A stretch of 6,042 nucleotides of DNA, from assembly GCA_031273985.1 (NCBI GenBank), contig JAISQV010000252.1, positions 1-6,042 on the forward strand, in the 5' to 3' direction. The notes below the pieces were generated by a model. That model saw nothing but the letters and a program-made list of their open reading frames with translations. It made no database searches and was not told the origin of the DNA. The translations under genes were made by a program, and so were the position numbers. The DNA is from Spirochaetaceae bacterium. Lineage in GTDB: Bacteria; Spirochaetota; Spirochaetia; Treponematales; Breznakiellaceae. Of this stretch, positions 1 to 4,851 are shown piece after piece; positions within the stretch are counted from its first letter, which is position 1; each line of letters starts with the position of its first letter.

Positions 1-381
1 AGCCTCCTCCGCCCCGCCGTCCTTCCGGCCCTCCGAAGCGGCGCAGGCAGCGCAGCACTCATCGTCCTGCCCGTCTTGCTCATCGCAGCAGCCGCAGCCG
101 TCGTCATGCTCACCATGCCCGGCGTGTTCGTCATGCTTGTCATGCTCACCGTGCCGGGCGTGCTCACCGTGCCCGTCGCAGCACGCATCCCCGGCGCGCC
201 CGTCATGCTCGTCATGCTCACCGTGCCGGGCGTGCTCACCGTGCCCGGCGCAGCACGCATCCCCGGCGCGGCCGTCATGTTCATCGTGCCCGTCATGTTC
301 GCGGCAGCAGGTATCCCCTTCCGCCGCAAGCCCTTCGCCGGCCCTATCCAAAACAAGGCCGGAAGCATCCTTCACGCTCAT
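1..381 (-). CDS. Probable heavy-metal efflux protein, His/Cys-rich N-terminus (partial)
   Basis: The frame is open from the ATG at 381 to the window edge, giving 127 residues with no stop, so the rest of the gene lies to the left. The start overlaps the last base of the ArsR stop codon (TGATG). A Shine-Dalgarno GGAGG lies 7 bases upstream, inside the repressor gene. The visible part holds about 16 His and 12 Cys, with many Asp, Glu and Gly: CC pairs at 25-26, 43-44, 67-68, 98-99 and 109-110, and repeated GHGEH, EHDEHD and ARHGEHD strings. No membrane segment or catalytic motif is visible yet. Such extensions are known on Zn/Cd/Co P1B-type ATPases and on cation-diffusion or permease-type exporters. 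Placement behind a SmtB-like repressor argues for metal export, and a P1B ATPase is my first guess. A metallochaperone-like storage protein is the alternative. The gene call is firm; the transporter class is inference. Confidence 0.7.
   Translation of the reverse strand, partial: MSVKDASGLVLDRAGEGLAAEGDTCCREHDGHDEHDGRAGDACCAGHGEHARHGEHDEHDGRAGDACCDGHGEHARHGEHDKHDEHAGHGEHDDGCGCCDEQDGQDDECCAACAASEGRKDGGAEEA
139..282. repeat. In-frame 72-bp tandem duplication in the metal-binding region
   Basis: Two adjacent 72-bp copies, 139-210 and 211-282, are nearly identical. Differences include GTCG versus GGCG at the 'gcccg' position and C versus G in the 'ggcgcgc' stretch. The unit is a multiple of three. 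It duplicates 24 residues of the minus-strand protein, including one GRAGDACC block and one GHGEHARHGEH block. Degenerate shorter copies of the His-rich part continue on both sides. The few differences suggest a recent duplication that doubled the number of candidate metal ligands. Confidence 0.9.
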
Positions 382-731
382 CACCGTTCCTCCAGGTGCG
401 CATGGGCAAATTCGATTATCGATTTGATATGTTCATCATCCAGGGAGTAGTAAATGATCCGCCCGTCCCGCCGCCCCTTGACCAGCCGCACCCGCTTGAG
501 GGCCGAAAGATGATGACTCACCGAAGAAACCGCCGCGCCGACGCTGACGGAGAGGTCAAAAACACAGAGCTCCCCCGCCCCGAGGGCGTAGAGTATCTTG
601 AGCCGCGTCGGGTCCGTGAGAACCTTGAAAAATTCCCCCAGGTCTTCCAGCGATTTCCGGGGGGGAAGCCTCCCGGCGGCCAAATCCACCATATCCCGGT
701 GAAACACCAGCACCGGGGCCCGCTTTTCCAT
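381..731 (-). CDS. ArsR/SmtB-family metal-sensing transcriptional repressor
   Basis: This 116-residue protein has normal ArsR/SmtB length. The chosen ATG at 731 has GAAGGAG 5 bases upstream; an in-frame ATG at 791 lies inside the operator and lacks such a site. The N-terminal helices run into the FFKVLTDPTRLKILYAL segment (about 34-50). ELCVFDL (54-60) follows, then the winged helix-turn-helix with recognition helix SSVSHHLSALKR (69-80) and the wing KGRRDGRIIYYSL (85-97). The C-terminal helix carries D99, H101, H112 and E115 with the D-x-H-x10-H-x2-E spacing of the SmtB alpha-5 zinc site. C56 and D59 resemble half of an alpha-3N site, but there is no N-terminal Cys to complete it. I infer a dimeric repressor released by Zn, and possibly Co or Cd. 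It is first in an operon with the His/Cys-rich exporter and is probably autoregulated through 758-793. Confidence 0.93.
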   Translation of the reverse strand: MEKRAPVLVFHRDMVDLAAGRLPPRKSLEDLGEFFKVLTDPTRLKILYALGAGELCVFDLSVSVGAAVSSVSHHLSALKRVRLVKGRRDGRIIYYSLDDEHIKSIIEFAHAHLEER

Positions 732-757
732 ACACGCTCCTTCGTGCGCCGCACTAC

Positions 758-793
758 ACTTGAATATATGTACATTTGAACAAACATTCAAGT
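758..793. promoter_or_regulatory. Probable ArsR/SmtB operator
   Basis: ACTTGAAT (758-765) and ATTCAAGT (786-793) form a perfect 8-bp inverted repeat. An inner pair, TTGAA (776-780) and TTCAA (787-791), is separated by 6 bases, giving TTGAA-N6-TTCAA. SmtB/CzrA-type sites are AT-rich imperfect inverted repeats of TGAA half-sites. It lies between the repressor's predicted -10 box and its start codon, an ideal place for autorepression. Assignment to this repressor is inference. Confidence 0.7.
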
Positions 794-800
794 AATAAAA

Positions 801-829
801 ACAATAAAGCCCCCGGAACCCCGTGTCAA
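801..829 (-). promoter_or_regulatory. Promoter of the arsR-exporter operon
   Basis: Read on the minus strand, TTGACA (829-824) is a perfect -35 box. After 17 bases comes TATTGT (806-801), a 4/6 match to TATAAT. Transcription would begin near 794, at the edge of the inverted-repeat operator, leaving a leader of about 60 bases. Confidence 0.65.
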
Positions 830-868
830 GAGGCTAAACTTGACCCGCAAATACGAATAAAGATTGAT

Positions 869-1060
869 AACCACGAAGATACACGAACACGAAGAGCACT
901 TTTCCGCTATGGAACTTTTCCGCTATGGAACTGAGGAAAAGTAGAGGAAAAGTAGAGGGAGAAGGTTAGAGTGCAACCCTCCGTACCCCGTCTTTCAGCG
1001 GTTTTCCTGTTTTTCGTAATCATCTTTCTTCCTTCGTGTCCTTTGTGCGCCTTTGTGGTT
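869..1060. repeat. AACCACGAAG-type imperfect inverted repeat
   Basis: The left arm (869-894) begins AACCACGAAG and ends CACGAACACGAAG. The right arm (1032-1060) begins CTTCGTGTCC and ends CTTTGTGGTT. The arms are imperfect reverse complements with internal repetition of CACGAAG/CACAAAG-like words. From general recall, sequences of this flavour are scattered in intergenic DNA of many unrelated bacteria. I cannot confirm the copy number here. Confidence 0.65.
898..954. repeat. Two short tandem duplications (16 bp x2 and 11 bp x2)
   Basis: ACTTTTCCGCTATGGA occurs twice head to tail (898-913 and 914-929). It is followed by GAGGAAAAGTA twice (933-943 and 944-954). The ACTTTTCC of the first unit is the reverse complement of GGAAAAGT in the second, so both copies can pair to form a hairpin across the cluster. 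Confidence 0.85.
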
Positions 1061-1083
1061 AAATTCTTCCTAATTTAAAGATA

Positions 1084-1148
1084 AGTGAGCCTGTCCCAAA
1101 ACTAATTGACTGTGCGCTAAAAGCGCACGGTTTTGGGCCAGGCTCACT
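1084..1148. mobile_element. MITE/REPIN-like palindrome with an inner hairpin
   Basis: The outer arms AGTGAGCCTGTCCCAAAAC (1084-1102) and its reverse complement (1130-1148) match at 18 of 19 positions. Inside, GTGCGCT (1112-1118) and AGCGCAC (1122-1128) form a perfect 7-bp stem around an AAA loop. The 65-bp unit could fold as a single long cruciform. Outside the arms the complementarity stops abruptly, which suggests a discrete element. It is not followed by a T-run, so a terminator role is unlikely. Family and mobility are inferred from shape alone. Confidence 0.5.
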
Positions 1149-1260
1149 ATGATTTGATTTGTGGGTCAAGTTTAGGTCAAGGGGAAGGGAGGAGGGAGGA
1201 AGGAGAAGATAGGGGCGCATCCCCGGCGCTCCGCACCGGGGACCGGGCTATCGCTTCAAT

Positions 1261-1279
1261 CTTTTGCCTGCGGCAAAAG
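1261..1279. repeat. Perfect 8-bp hairpin, CTTTTGCC-TGC-GGCAAAAG
   Basis: Stem arms 1261-1268 and 1272-1279 flank a TGC loop. The core GCCTGCGGC recurs in the hairpin at 1561-1573 (CAGCC-TGC-GGCTG). There is no promoter or T-run beside it, so I read it as a repeat unit rather than a terminator. Confidence 0.6.
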
Positions 1280-1422
1280 GATTTCCGCTCTATCCCTTGC
1301 GCGGCTGCTGCCCCGCGTTGAGCGCCCCCGCAAAGCCGCAAGAACCGGCTTGCCTGGGGGTGGCTTTATAGGTAAGTTGGGAGGACTTCCCCGCGCAAAA
1401 ATCGGGTTCTTCGAAGCGCTGC

Positions 1423-1469
1423 GGGGGGTTTGGGGGGTCTTGAACCCCCCAACGGGGCGTTGCGGGGGG
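1423..1469 (+). repeat. Four G-runs overlapping a 9-bp hairpin
   Basis: Runs of six, six, four and six G lie at 1423-1428, 1432-1437, 1454-1457 and 1464-1469. TTGGGGGGT (1430-1438) also pairs perfectly with ACCCCCCAA (1444-1452). The plus strand could therefore fold as a quadruplex or as the hairpin. No function is evident from the sequence. Confidence 0.55.
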
Positions 1470-1481
1470 CCGCGGCGCACT

Positions 1482-1501
1482 CCTCCGCCTAAAGGCGGAG
1501 G
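1482..1501. repeat. Perfect hairpin CCTCCGCCT-AA-AGGCGGAGG
   Basis: Nine-base arms at 1482-1490 and 1493-1501 are separated by AA; the realistic structure is an 8-bp stem with a TAAA loop. There is no T-run on either side, so it is not a standard terminator. It is most likely another dispersed palindromic unit of this spacer. Confidence 0.6.
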
Positions 1502-1686
1502 GTACTTTATGGTACATGGGGAATTTATGTGCGCCGGAGCAGGTCAAATTTTCCCGTAGACAGCCTGCGGCTGCCCATCGTGCTCCCCCGCAGAGGGGGT
1601 AGCGCAAGACGCCGGAGGCGGCTGGAGCGTAGGGGGAGACTTCCCCCTCCCCCGCTCCCCTCTCGCGAACCCCGGCATTCGGTTTC

Positions 1687-2751
1687 TTAGAGGTACTTCT
1701 CCGCTATCTGTTTGAAGTCCCCCTGTATCTCCACCAGGGCGTCGGTCATGACCGGATCGAACTGGCTCCCCCGCCCGTCGGCTATGATCTTGACCGCCTC
1801 GGCGTAGGGCATGGCCGCCTTGTAGACCCGGGCGCAGACCAGGGCGTCGTAGACATCGGCCAGGGAGGCCAGGCGCGCGGCCAGGGGTATGTCCGTGCCG
1901 CCAAGCTGCCGGGGGTAGCCCGTTCCGTCCCAGCGCTCGTGGTGGCCGTAACAAATATCCTCGCAGTGCTTGAGGTAAAGCGAGGAATTCACATCCCCCA
2001 GCTCGCCGATAATTTCCTTTCCCCGTATCGTGTGGGTCTTCATGACCTCGTACTCCTCCGGGTCCAGCCTTCCCGGTTTGAGGAGGATACGGTCGGGAAT
2101 CGCTATTTTCCCCACATCGTGAAGCGCCATGGACTTGACGATAATATCCGGTTCCAGGCGGCGGAGCTCGCCGGCGTAGATCGATCCCGTATCGATGAGA
2201 TGGTTGAGCAGGGCTCCCACGTAGAGCTGGGTCCGCTTGACGTGTTCCCCGCTTTCCAGGTCCCGGTGTTCAATGACATTGGCGAGGCCCTGCAGGGCAT
2301 TGTCCAGGGTCTTCGTCGCCTCGGCGGTCTTTTCGGCCACCATCTCTTCCAGGCTGTCGCTGTAGTTTTTAAGGGCGATCTGATTCCGCACCCGGAGTTT
2401 GACTATCTCCGGCAGGAAGGGCTTGTTGATAAAATCCACGGCCCCCGCGGCGAGAAGCTCGCTCTCGGAATCATTCTCCGCGGTAATGAAAATCACCGGG
2501 ATACGCTTGAAGGCGTCATCGGTCTTCATGATGTCAAACATCTCACGGCCCGTCATTTCGGGCATCATCACGTCCAGGAGTATGAGCTTGGGCAGAATTT
2601 TTACCCGGCGGAGCAATTCCAGGGCTTCCAGCCCGTTGAAGGCCGTAAGAATATGGTAATCATCCTGAAGTATCTCCTCCAGGATCATTACATTCATGTC
2701 AATATCGTCGACCACCAGGACCGTAGGACGGCTGCGTGTCGCTTCAGGCAT
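1687..2751 (-). CDS. Response regulator with HD-GYP cyclic-di-GMP phosphodiesterase domain
   Basis: Starting at the ATG at 2751 the product is 354 residues. The frame stays open to 2802, but that extension lies inside hpt and looks like shadow sequence. The REC domain (about 9-125) has the acidic pair D15-D16, phospho-acceptor D60 in LLDVMMPEMTG, T90, and K110 in NKPF. A helical linker (about 125-150) leads to the HD-GYP domain (about 150-354). All expected metal ligands are visible with family spacing: E166, H170, H211-D212 (HDVGKI), H240, H270-H271 and D299, and the GYP signature is at 278-280. It should hydrolyse cyclic-di-GMP in the cytosol under control of Asp phosphorylation. The gene overlaps hpt by 8 bases and lacks a strong ribosome site, so translational coupling is likely. 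The Hpt protein is the obvious phosphodonor candidate. Output could be motility or surface behaviour, which is inference. Confidence 0.95.
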   Translation of the reverse strand: MPEATRSRPTVLVVDDIDMNVMILEEILQDDYHILTAFNGLEALELLRRVKILPKLILLDVMMPEMTGREMFDIMKTDDAFKRIPVIFITAENDSESELLAAGAVDFINKPFLPEIVKLRVRNQIALKNYSDSLEEMVAEKTAEATKTLDNALQGLANVIEHRDLESGEHVKRTQLYVGALLNHLIDTGSIYAGELRRLEPDIIVKSMALHDVGKIAIPDRILLKPGRLDPEEYEVMKTHTIRGKEIIGELGDVNSSLYLKHCEDICYGHHERWDGTGYPRQLGGTDIPLAARLASLADVYDALVCARVYKAAMPYAEAVKIIADGRGSQFDPVMTDALVEIQGDFKQIAEKYL

Positions 2752-3088
2752 TTTTGGCCAGGACCTGGTCCACCGCCGCAAGGGTTTCGGCAAAACACAC
2801 ATTGAGGGATTCCACTGTCGCGGGATCCACCGATTTGGCCTTGATTTGAGTTTCTATCTCCAGGGCCTGCTTCTGCAGTTCCAGCAGGGAGAGGTTTCCC
2901 GCCAGCCCCTTGATCGTATGGGCCGCCCCCTGGGCCTTTTCCAGGTCCCCGGCCTTGAGATGGGTGTTAAGATCGTCCAGGTTGTTCTCATTTCTGAATT
3001 TAGCAAGAAGCTTCACATAGAGTTTTAGATTGTTCATCACCCGCTTGACGCCATCCGCCTCATCTACATATACTTTTTCATCCGCCAT
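2744..3088 (-). CDS. Stand-alone histidine phosphotransfer (Hpt) protein
   Basis: This is a 114-residue protein. The ATG at 3088 has GGAGG 6 bases upstream. The same frame stays open further upstream to 3568, but that part lies opposite the VOC gene and carries no recognisable domain. AAHTIKGLAGNL (55-66) is the Hpt signature, with H57 as the expected phosphorylated residue; the rest is the amphipathic helical pattern of a four-helix bundle. There is no kinase, ATPase or receiver domain. Its role would be to pass phosphate between a hybrid histidine kinase elsewhere and a receiver, most plausibly the REC/HD-GYP protein encoded immediately downstream. It is first in a two-gene operon with its own predicted promoter at 3120-3148. 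Confidence 0.9.
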   Translation of the reverse strand: MADEKVYVDEADGVKRVMNNLKLYVKLLAKFRNENNLDDLNTHLKAGDLEKAQGAAHTIKGLAGNLSLLELQKQALEIETQIKAKSVDPATVESLNVCFAETLAAVDQVLAKNA

Positions 3089-3119
3089 TTCCAACCTCCA
3101 CCGGACCGTCTGCGCCTTA

Positions 3120-3148
3120 ATTCTAGCGCATATGAAAATTTTTGGGAA
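3120..3148 (-). promoter_or_regulatory. Candidate promoter of the hpt-HD-GYP operon
   Basis: On the minus strand, TTCCCA (3148-3143, 4/6 match to the -35 consensus) is followed after 17 bases by TAGAAT (3125-3120, 5/6 match to the -10). The predicted start near 3113 leaves a 25-base leader containing the GGAGG site. Confidence 0.5.
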
Positions 3149-3157
3149 GACGGCGCA

Positions 3158-3186
3158 TTGCCTCACGCCGGTTAAAGCCTTATACT
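3158..3186 (+). promoter_or_regulatory. Candidate promoter of the VOC gene
   Basis: TTGCCT (3158-3163, 4/6 match) and TATACT (3181-3186, 5/6 match) are 17 bases apart. Transcription would start near 3193, about 37 bases before the ATG. It stands back to back with the hpt promoter, only 9 bases between the two -35 boxes. Confidence 0.6.
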
Positions 3187-3229
3187 GAGAATAGCCTGTA
3201 TATCGGATTGCCCATCCGGGGAGTATACC

Positions 3230-3592
3230 ATGCGTTACATACATACCACGATACAGGTCAGGGACCTCAAAAAATCCCTGGCCTTTTATCAGGATCTTTT
3301 GGGTCTGGCCGTAGTCCGGGGAACCACCGAAGGCCGGGGGCCGGTCTTTTTGGGGGAGGCGGACAAGCCGGTGATAGAGCTCATAGCGGGTGGCACCGGC
3401 GGGGAGGCGGCCTTTGGGGGCGTCTCCGTGGGCTTTGAGGTGGATTCTCTGGAAGAGGCCACGCGGAAACTCGAAGCCGCCGGTTGTCCCCGCATTCGCG
3501 GTCCCATCTCCCCGAACCCGCAACTGGCCTTCTCGTTCTTCCGGGACCCCGACGGCATGGAGATTCAACTGCTCGAATACCTGCGGCCCTGA
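3230..3592 (+). CDS. Glyoxalase/VOC-superfamily protein, substrate unknown
   Basis: This is a 120-residue protein, the usual size of a two-module VOC fold. GGGGAG lies 6 bases before the ATG. The first module starts RYIHTTIQVRDLKKSLAFYQ, with H5 at the usual first metal position and E50 in PVIELIAGG at the second. The second module runs from GGVSVGFEVDSLEEA to RDPDGMEIQLLE. In glyoxalase I the second module supplies a His and a Glu. Here the corresponding positions look like S66 and Q113, so the canonical four-ligand site is not intact. E111 or E116 might substitute. It is therefore safer to call it a VOC protein (lyase, dioxygenase-like or binding protein) than lactoylglutathione lyase. It is divergently transcribed from hpt, with no operon partner. 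Confidence 0.88.
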   Translation: MRYIHTTIQVRDLKKSLAFYQDLLGLAVVRGTTEGRGPVFLGEADKPVIELIAGGTGGEAAFGGVSVGFEVDSLEEATRKLEAAGCPRIRGPISPNPQLAFSFFRDPDGMEIQLLEYLRP

Positions 3593-3601
3593 GCCCCTGC
3601 A

Positions 3602-3638
3602 AGCCCGGCCCGCTCCGGGTTAGCCGGTGCGGACACCG
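3602..3638. terminator. Possible bidirectional terminator between convergent genes
   Basis: Two small hairpins lie between the ends of the VOC and UroD-like genes: AGCCCGG/CCGGGTT (3602-3608 with 3615-3621, one G-T pair) and CGGTG/CACCG (3625-3629 with 3634-3638). A T-rich stretch, TCTTTCTATTTAT, follows on the plus strand. The position fits termination, but neither stem is strong and the T-run is broken. Confidence 0.4.
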
Positions 3639-3649
3639 CCAGGGTCTTT

Positions 3650-4690
3650 CTATTTATAAGGATGCTCACGGTAAGCTTCGTACTCCTGGGTCATCCAGCG
3701 GCGCCGGTTCTCCACCTCCTGATCCCCCACAGGTCCGTAGATGCTGCCCCAGAACATGAAGCCGCCCCCCGCGGCGTGGCGGTCTATGCAGTCCCGTACC
3801 GCCTGCCGGATCAGTTCTTCACTGGCCCCGGGCCAGCCCGCGGGGCCCTGAGAATCCCAGCAGCCTATGAGTACCATCTTGTTACCGTACTTCTTTTTAA
3901 TACCGTCGAGGTCATTGGATACCTGGGCGGGATTCCAGGAATTGACGCCGTAATCCCGCCAGTCGTCAATAAAGTCCTCACAGCGGCCGCAGTTGTGCAT
4001 CATCACCGGCAGGCCCCGGTCCTGGGCCAGCTTACCCAGGCGGGCGTGGTAGGGTTTTATCACTTCCCTAAACACCTTGAGGGACATGAAGGGATTGTTC
4101 GCCGTGGCGGTATCATCGGTGATGCCCAGAATGTCGGGCTTAAAGTAGTTGAGGCCCTGGCGCGTGATCTCATCATAAAAATCCGCCAGGTAGCTGTAAA
4201 GTTCGTGCACCTCATCGGGTTCCTCAATGAGGGCCATGAGACCTTCGGTGAAGCCCATGAAGTTACAGAGCATCTGAAAGTAACCGATATGGGTACCCAG
4301 CATGGTGGCAACATCGCCGCGGCTTATTCCCTGTGTCTTGAGGCGGCCGTCCAGCTCCTCAAGGCTTTTTTTGGCCAGCCCTTCCCAGTCTATGTTTTCC
4401 AGCGAGGGAAGCTTGATCACATCCCGCCAGTGACGTATGTCATCAAGAATGAAGACATCCGGCGTGGGCAGGAACATACCGCCGGTTTCCGGCGTGGGTG
4501 TGTAGGGGACTCCGAACATATCAACGAGGCCGCCCTTGCCGTCGGGCTTGAAACCCCATAAATTGTAACCCACATTAACGCAGGGAATGGGATATGTCGC
4601 ATAGGGATCCGGCATCCCCATCCCGAATCTTGACACCCACGCGGGGGTCTCCCCCCTGATTATCCGCATAAAATTCTCGCCTTCGGTCAT
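3650..4690 (-). CDS. Uroporphyrinogen decarboxylase (UroD/MtaA)-family protein
   Basis: The 346-residue length fits the family. The ATG at 4690 has GGAGG 10 bases upstream. The N-terminus has the LRGE-like FMRIIRGETPAW (7-18) seen in UroD-fold proteins. Other family-like features are LPSLENIDW (94-102), an acidic DDTAT stretch (192-196) and HNCGRCEDFIDDW (232-244). H232 and C234 match the H-x-C zinc ligands of MtaA/MtbA/CmuA-type methyltransferases, and C237 adds a nearby Cys. The late third Cys of those enzymes is not evident; GGGFMFWGS (308-316) occupies the likely place, and C277 is the only nearby alternative. It is more likely a corrinoid-linked methyltransferase relative than heme-pathway HemE. 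Known relatives methylate CoM or cobalamin carriers or act on methoxylated compounds. No corrinoid protein gene is adjacent, so the substrate is unknown. Confidence 0.85.
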   Translation of the reverse strand: MTEGENFMRIIRGETPAWVSRFGMGMPDPYATYPIPCVNVGYNLWGFKPDGKGGLVDMFGVPYTPTPETGGMFLPTPDVFILDDIRHWRDVIKLPSLENIDWEGLAKKSLEELDGRLKTQGISRGDVATMLGTHIGYFQMLCNFMGFTEGLMALIEEPDEVHELYSYLADFYDEITRQGLNYFKPDILGITDDTATANNPFMSLKVFREVIKPYHARLGKLAQDRGLPVMMHNCGRCEDFIDDWRDYGVNSWNPAQVSNDLDGIKKKYGNKMVLIGCWDSQGPAGWPGASEELIRQAVRDCIDRHAAGGGFMFWGSIYGPVGDQEVENRRRWMTQEYEAYREHPYK

Positions 4691-4724
4691 AGCCTGTCGT
4701 CCTCCTCAATGTATCGCCGCTCCG

Positions 4725-4748
4725 CATGGGCCTAAGCCAAGGCCCATG
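4725..4748. repeat. 8-bp hairpin in the leader of the UroD-like gene
   Basis: CATGGGCC (4725-4732) and GGCCCATG (4741-4748) pair perfectly around an 8-base loop, about 35 bases upstream of the start codon of the minus-strand gene. It could be a protein-binding palindrome or an RNA leader structure. There is no T-run. Confidence 0.5.
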
Positions 4749-4810
4749 GTTCCCAAGCACCTTCAAAAGCCGCGATGTACCGGGCGAAGCGCTTTCTGCG
4801 GCGTCAAAGA

Positions 4811-4839
4811 ATCGTAACCCCTATAGGGGGGGAGAGCAA
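4811..4839 (-). promoter_or_regulatory. Candidate promoter with an internal palindrome
   Basis: On the minus strand, TTGCTC (4839-4834) and TACGAT (4816-4811) are 17 bases apart; these are 3/6 and 4/6 consensus matches. The spacer contains the 12-bp palindrome CCCCTATAGGGG (4818-4829). A regulator binding there would sit between the two boxes, as MerR-type activators do, but no such regulator is in the window. Confidence 0.4.
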
Positions 4840-4851
4840 GCTTTTATTTCA

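Larger units (their letters stand above)
834..1175. repeat. Composite block of nested inverted repeats, no gene
   Basis: The outer arms are CTAAACTTGACCCGCAAAT (834-852) and its reverse complement at 1157-1175, with 18 of 19 positions matching. They enclose a second inverted repeat (869-894 with 1032-1060), a cluster of short tandem repeats (898-954) and a self-contained palindrome (1084-1148). No open frame here looks like a gene. The shape resembles a non-autonomous mobile element, or several inserted into one another. No transposase or clear target-site duplication is visible. Confidence 0.7.
1176..1686. other. GC-rich spacer dense in short hairpins, no credible gene
   Basis: It starts with a 31-base purine run (1179-1209). 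Perfect or near-perfect hairpins follow: CTTTTGCC/GGCAAAAG around TGC (1261-1279); TTGGGGGGT with its complement (1430-1452); CCTCCGCCT/AGGCGGAGG (1482-1501); CAGCC/GGCTG around TGC (1561-1573); CCCCC/GGGGG (1585-1599); and AGGGGGA/TCCCCCT (1631-1648). Open frames on both strands are short, low in complexity and lack ribosome sites. The stretch near 1645-1686 is the 3' side of the HD-GYP gene, so the 1631-1648 hairpin might help end that transcript, though no T-run follows it. Confidence 0.6.

Noticed and set aside
139..282. CRISPR array
   Set aside because: Only two adjacent 72-bp copies with no unique spacers, in frame within a coding region.
76..450. Plus-strand open frames across the left edge (for example 76-450 and 137-427)
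   Set aside because: They are antisense shadows of the His/Cys-rich gene. The repeated VMLTVPG-like peptide only reflects the 72-bp DNA duplication, and no ribosome site is present.
1256..1607. Open frames on both strands of the spacer (1133-1321, 1256-1480, 1290-1607, 1350-1559)
   Set aside because: They are short, Pro/Gly/Arg-rich, overlap one another on opposite strands, and run through hairpins and G-runs without ribosome sites.
1939..2805. 288-codon plus-strand open frame opposite the HD-GYP gene
   Set aside because: It is the mirror of a well-supported gene with all catalytic residues intact. The long antisense frame follows from GC-rich codon use.
3089..3568. 160-residue N-terminal extension of the Hpt protein
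   Set aside because: The frame is open but lies opposite the VOC gene and shows no domain, while the ATG at 3088 has a good GGAGG site and gives normal Hpt length.
3230..3592. Naming the VOC gene gloA
   Set aside because: Two of the four canonical metal ligands appear replaced, so the glyoxalase I reaction cannot be assumed.
3662..4561. 299-codon plus-strand open frame opposite the UroD-like gene
   Set aside because: It is antisense to a gene with clear family motifs; its translation shows no recognisable domain.
3650..4690. Annotation as HemE (heme biosynthesis)
   Set aside because: The H-x-C zinc-type motif and absence of other heme genes fit the methyltransferase side of the family better.
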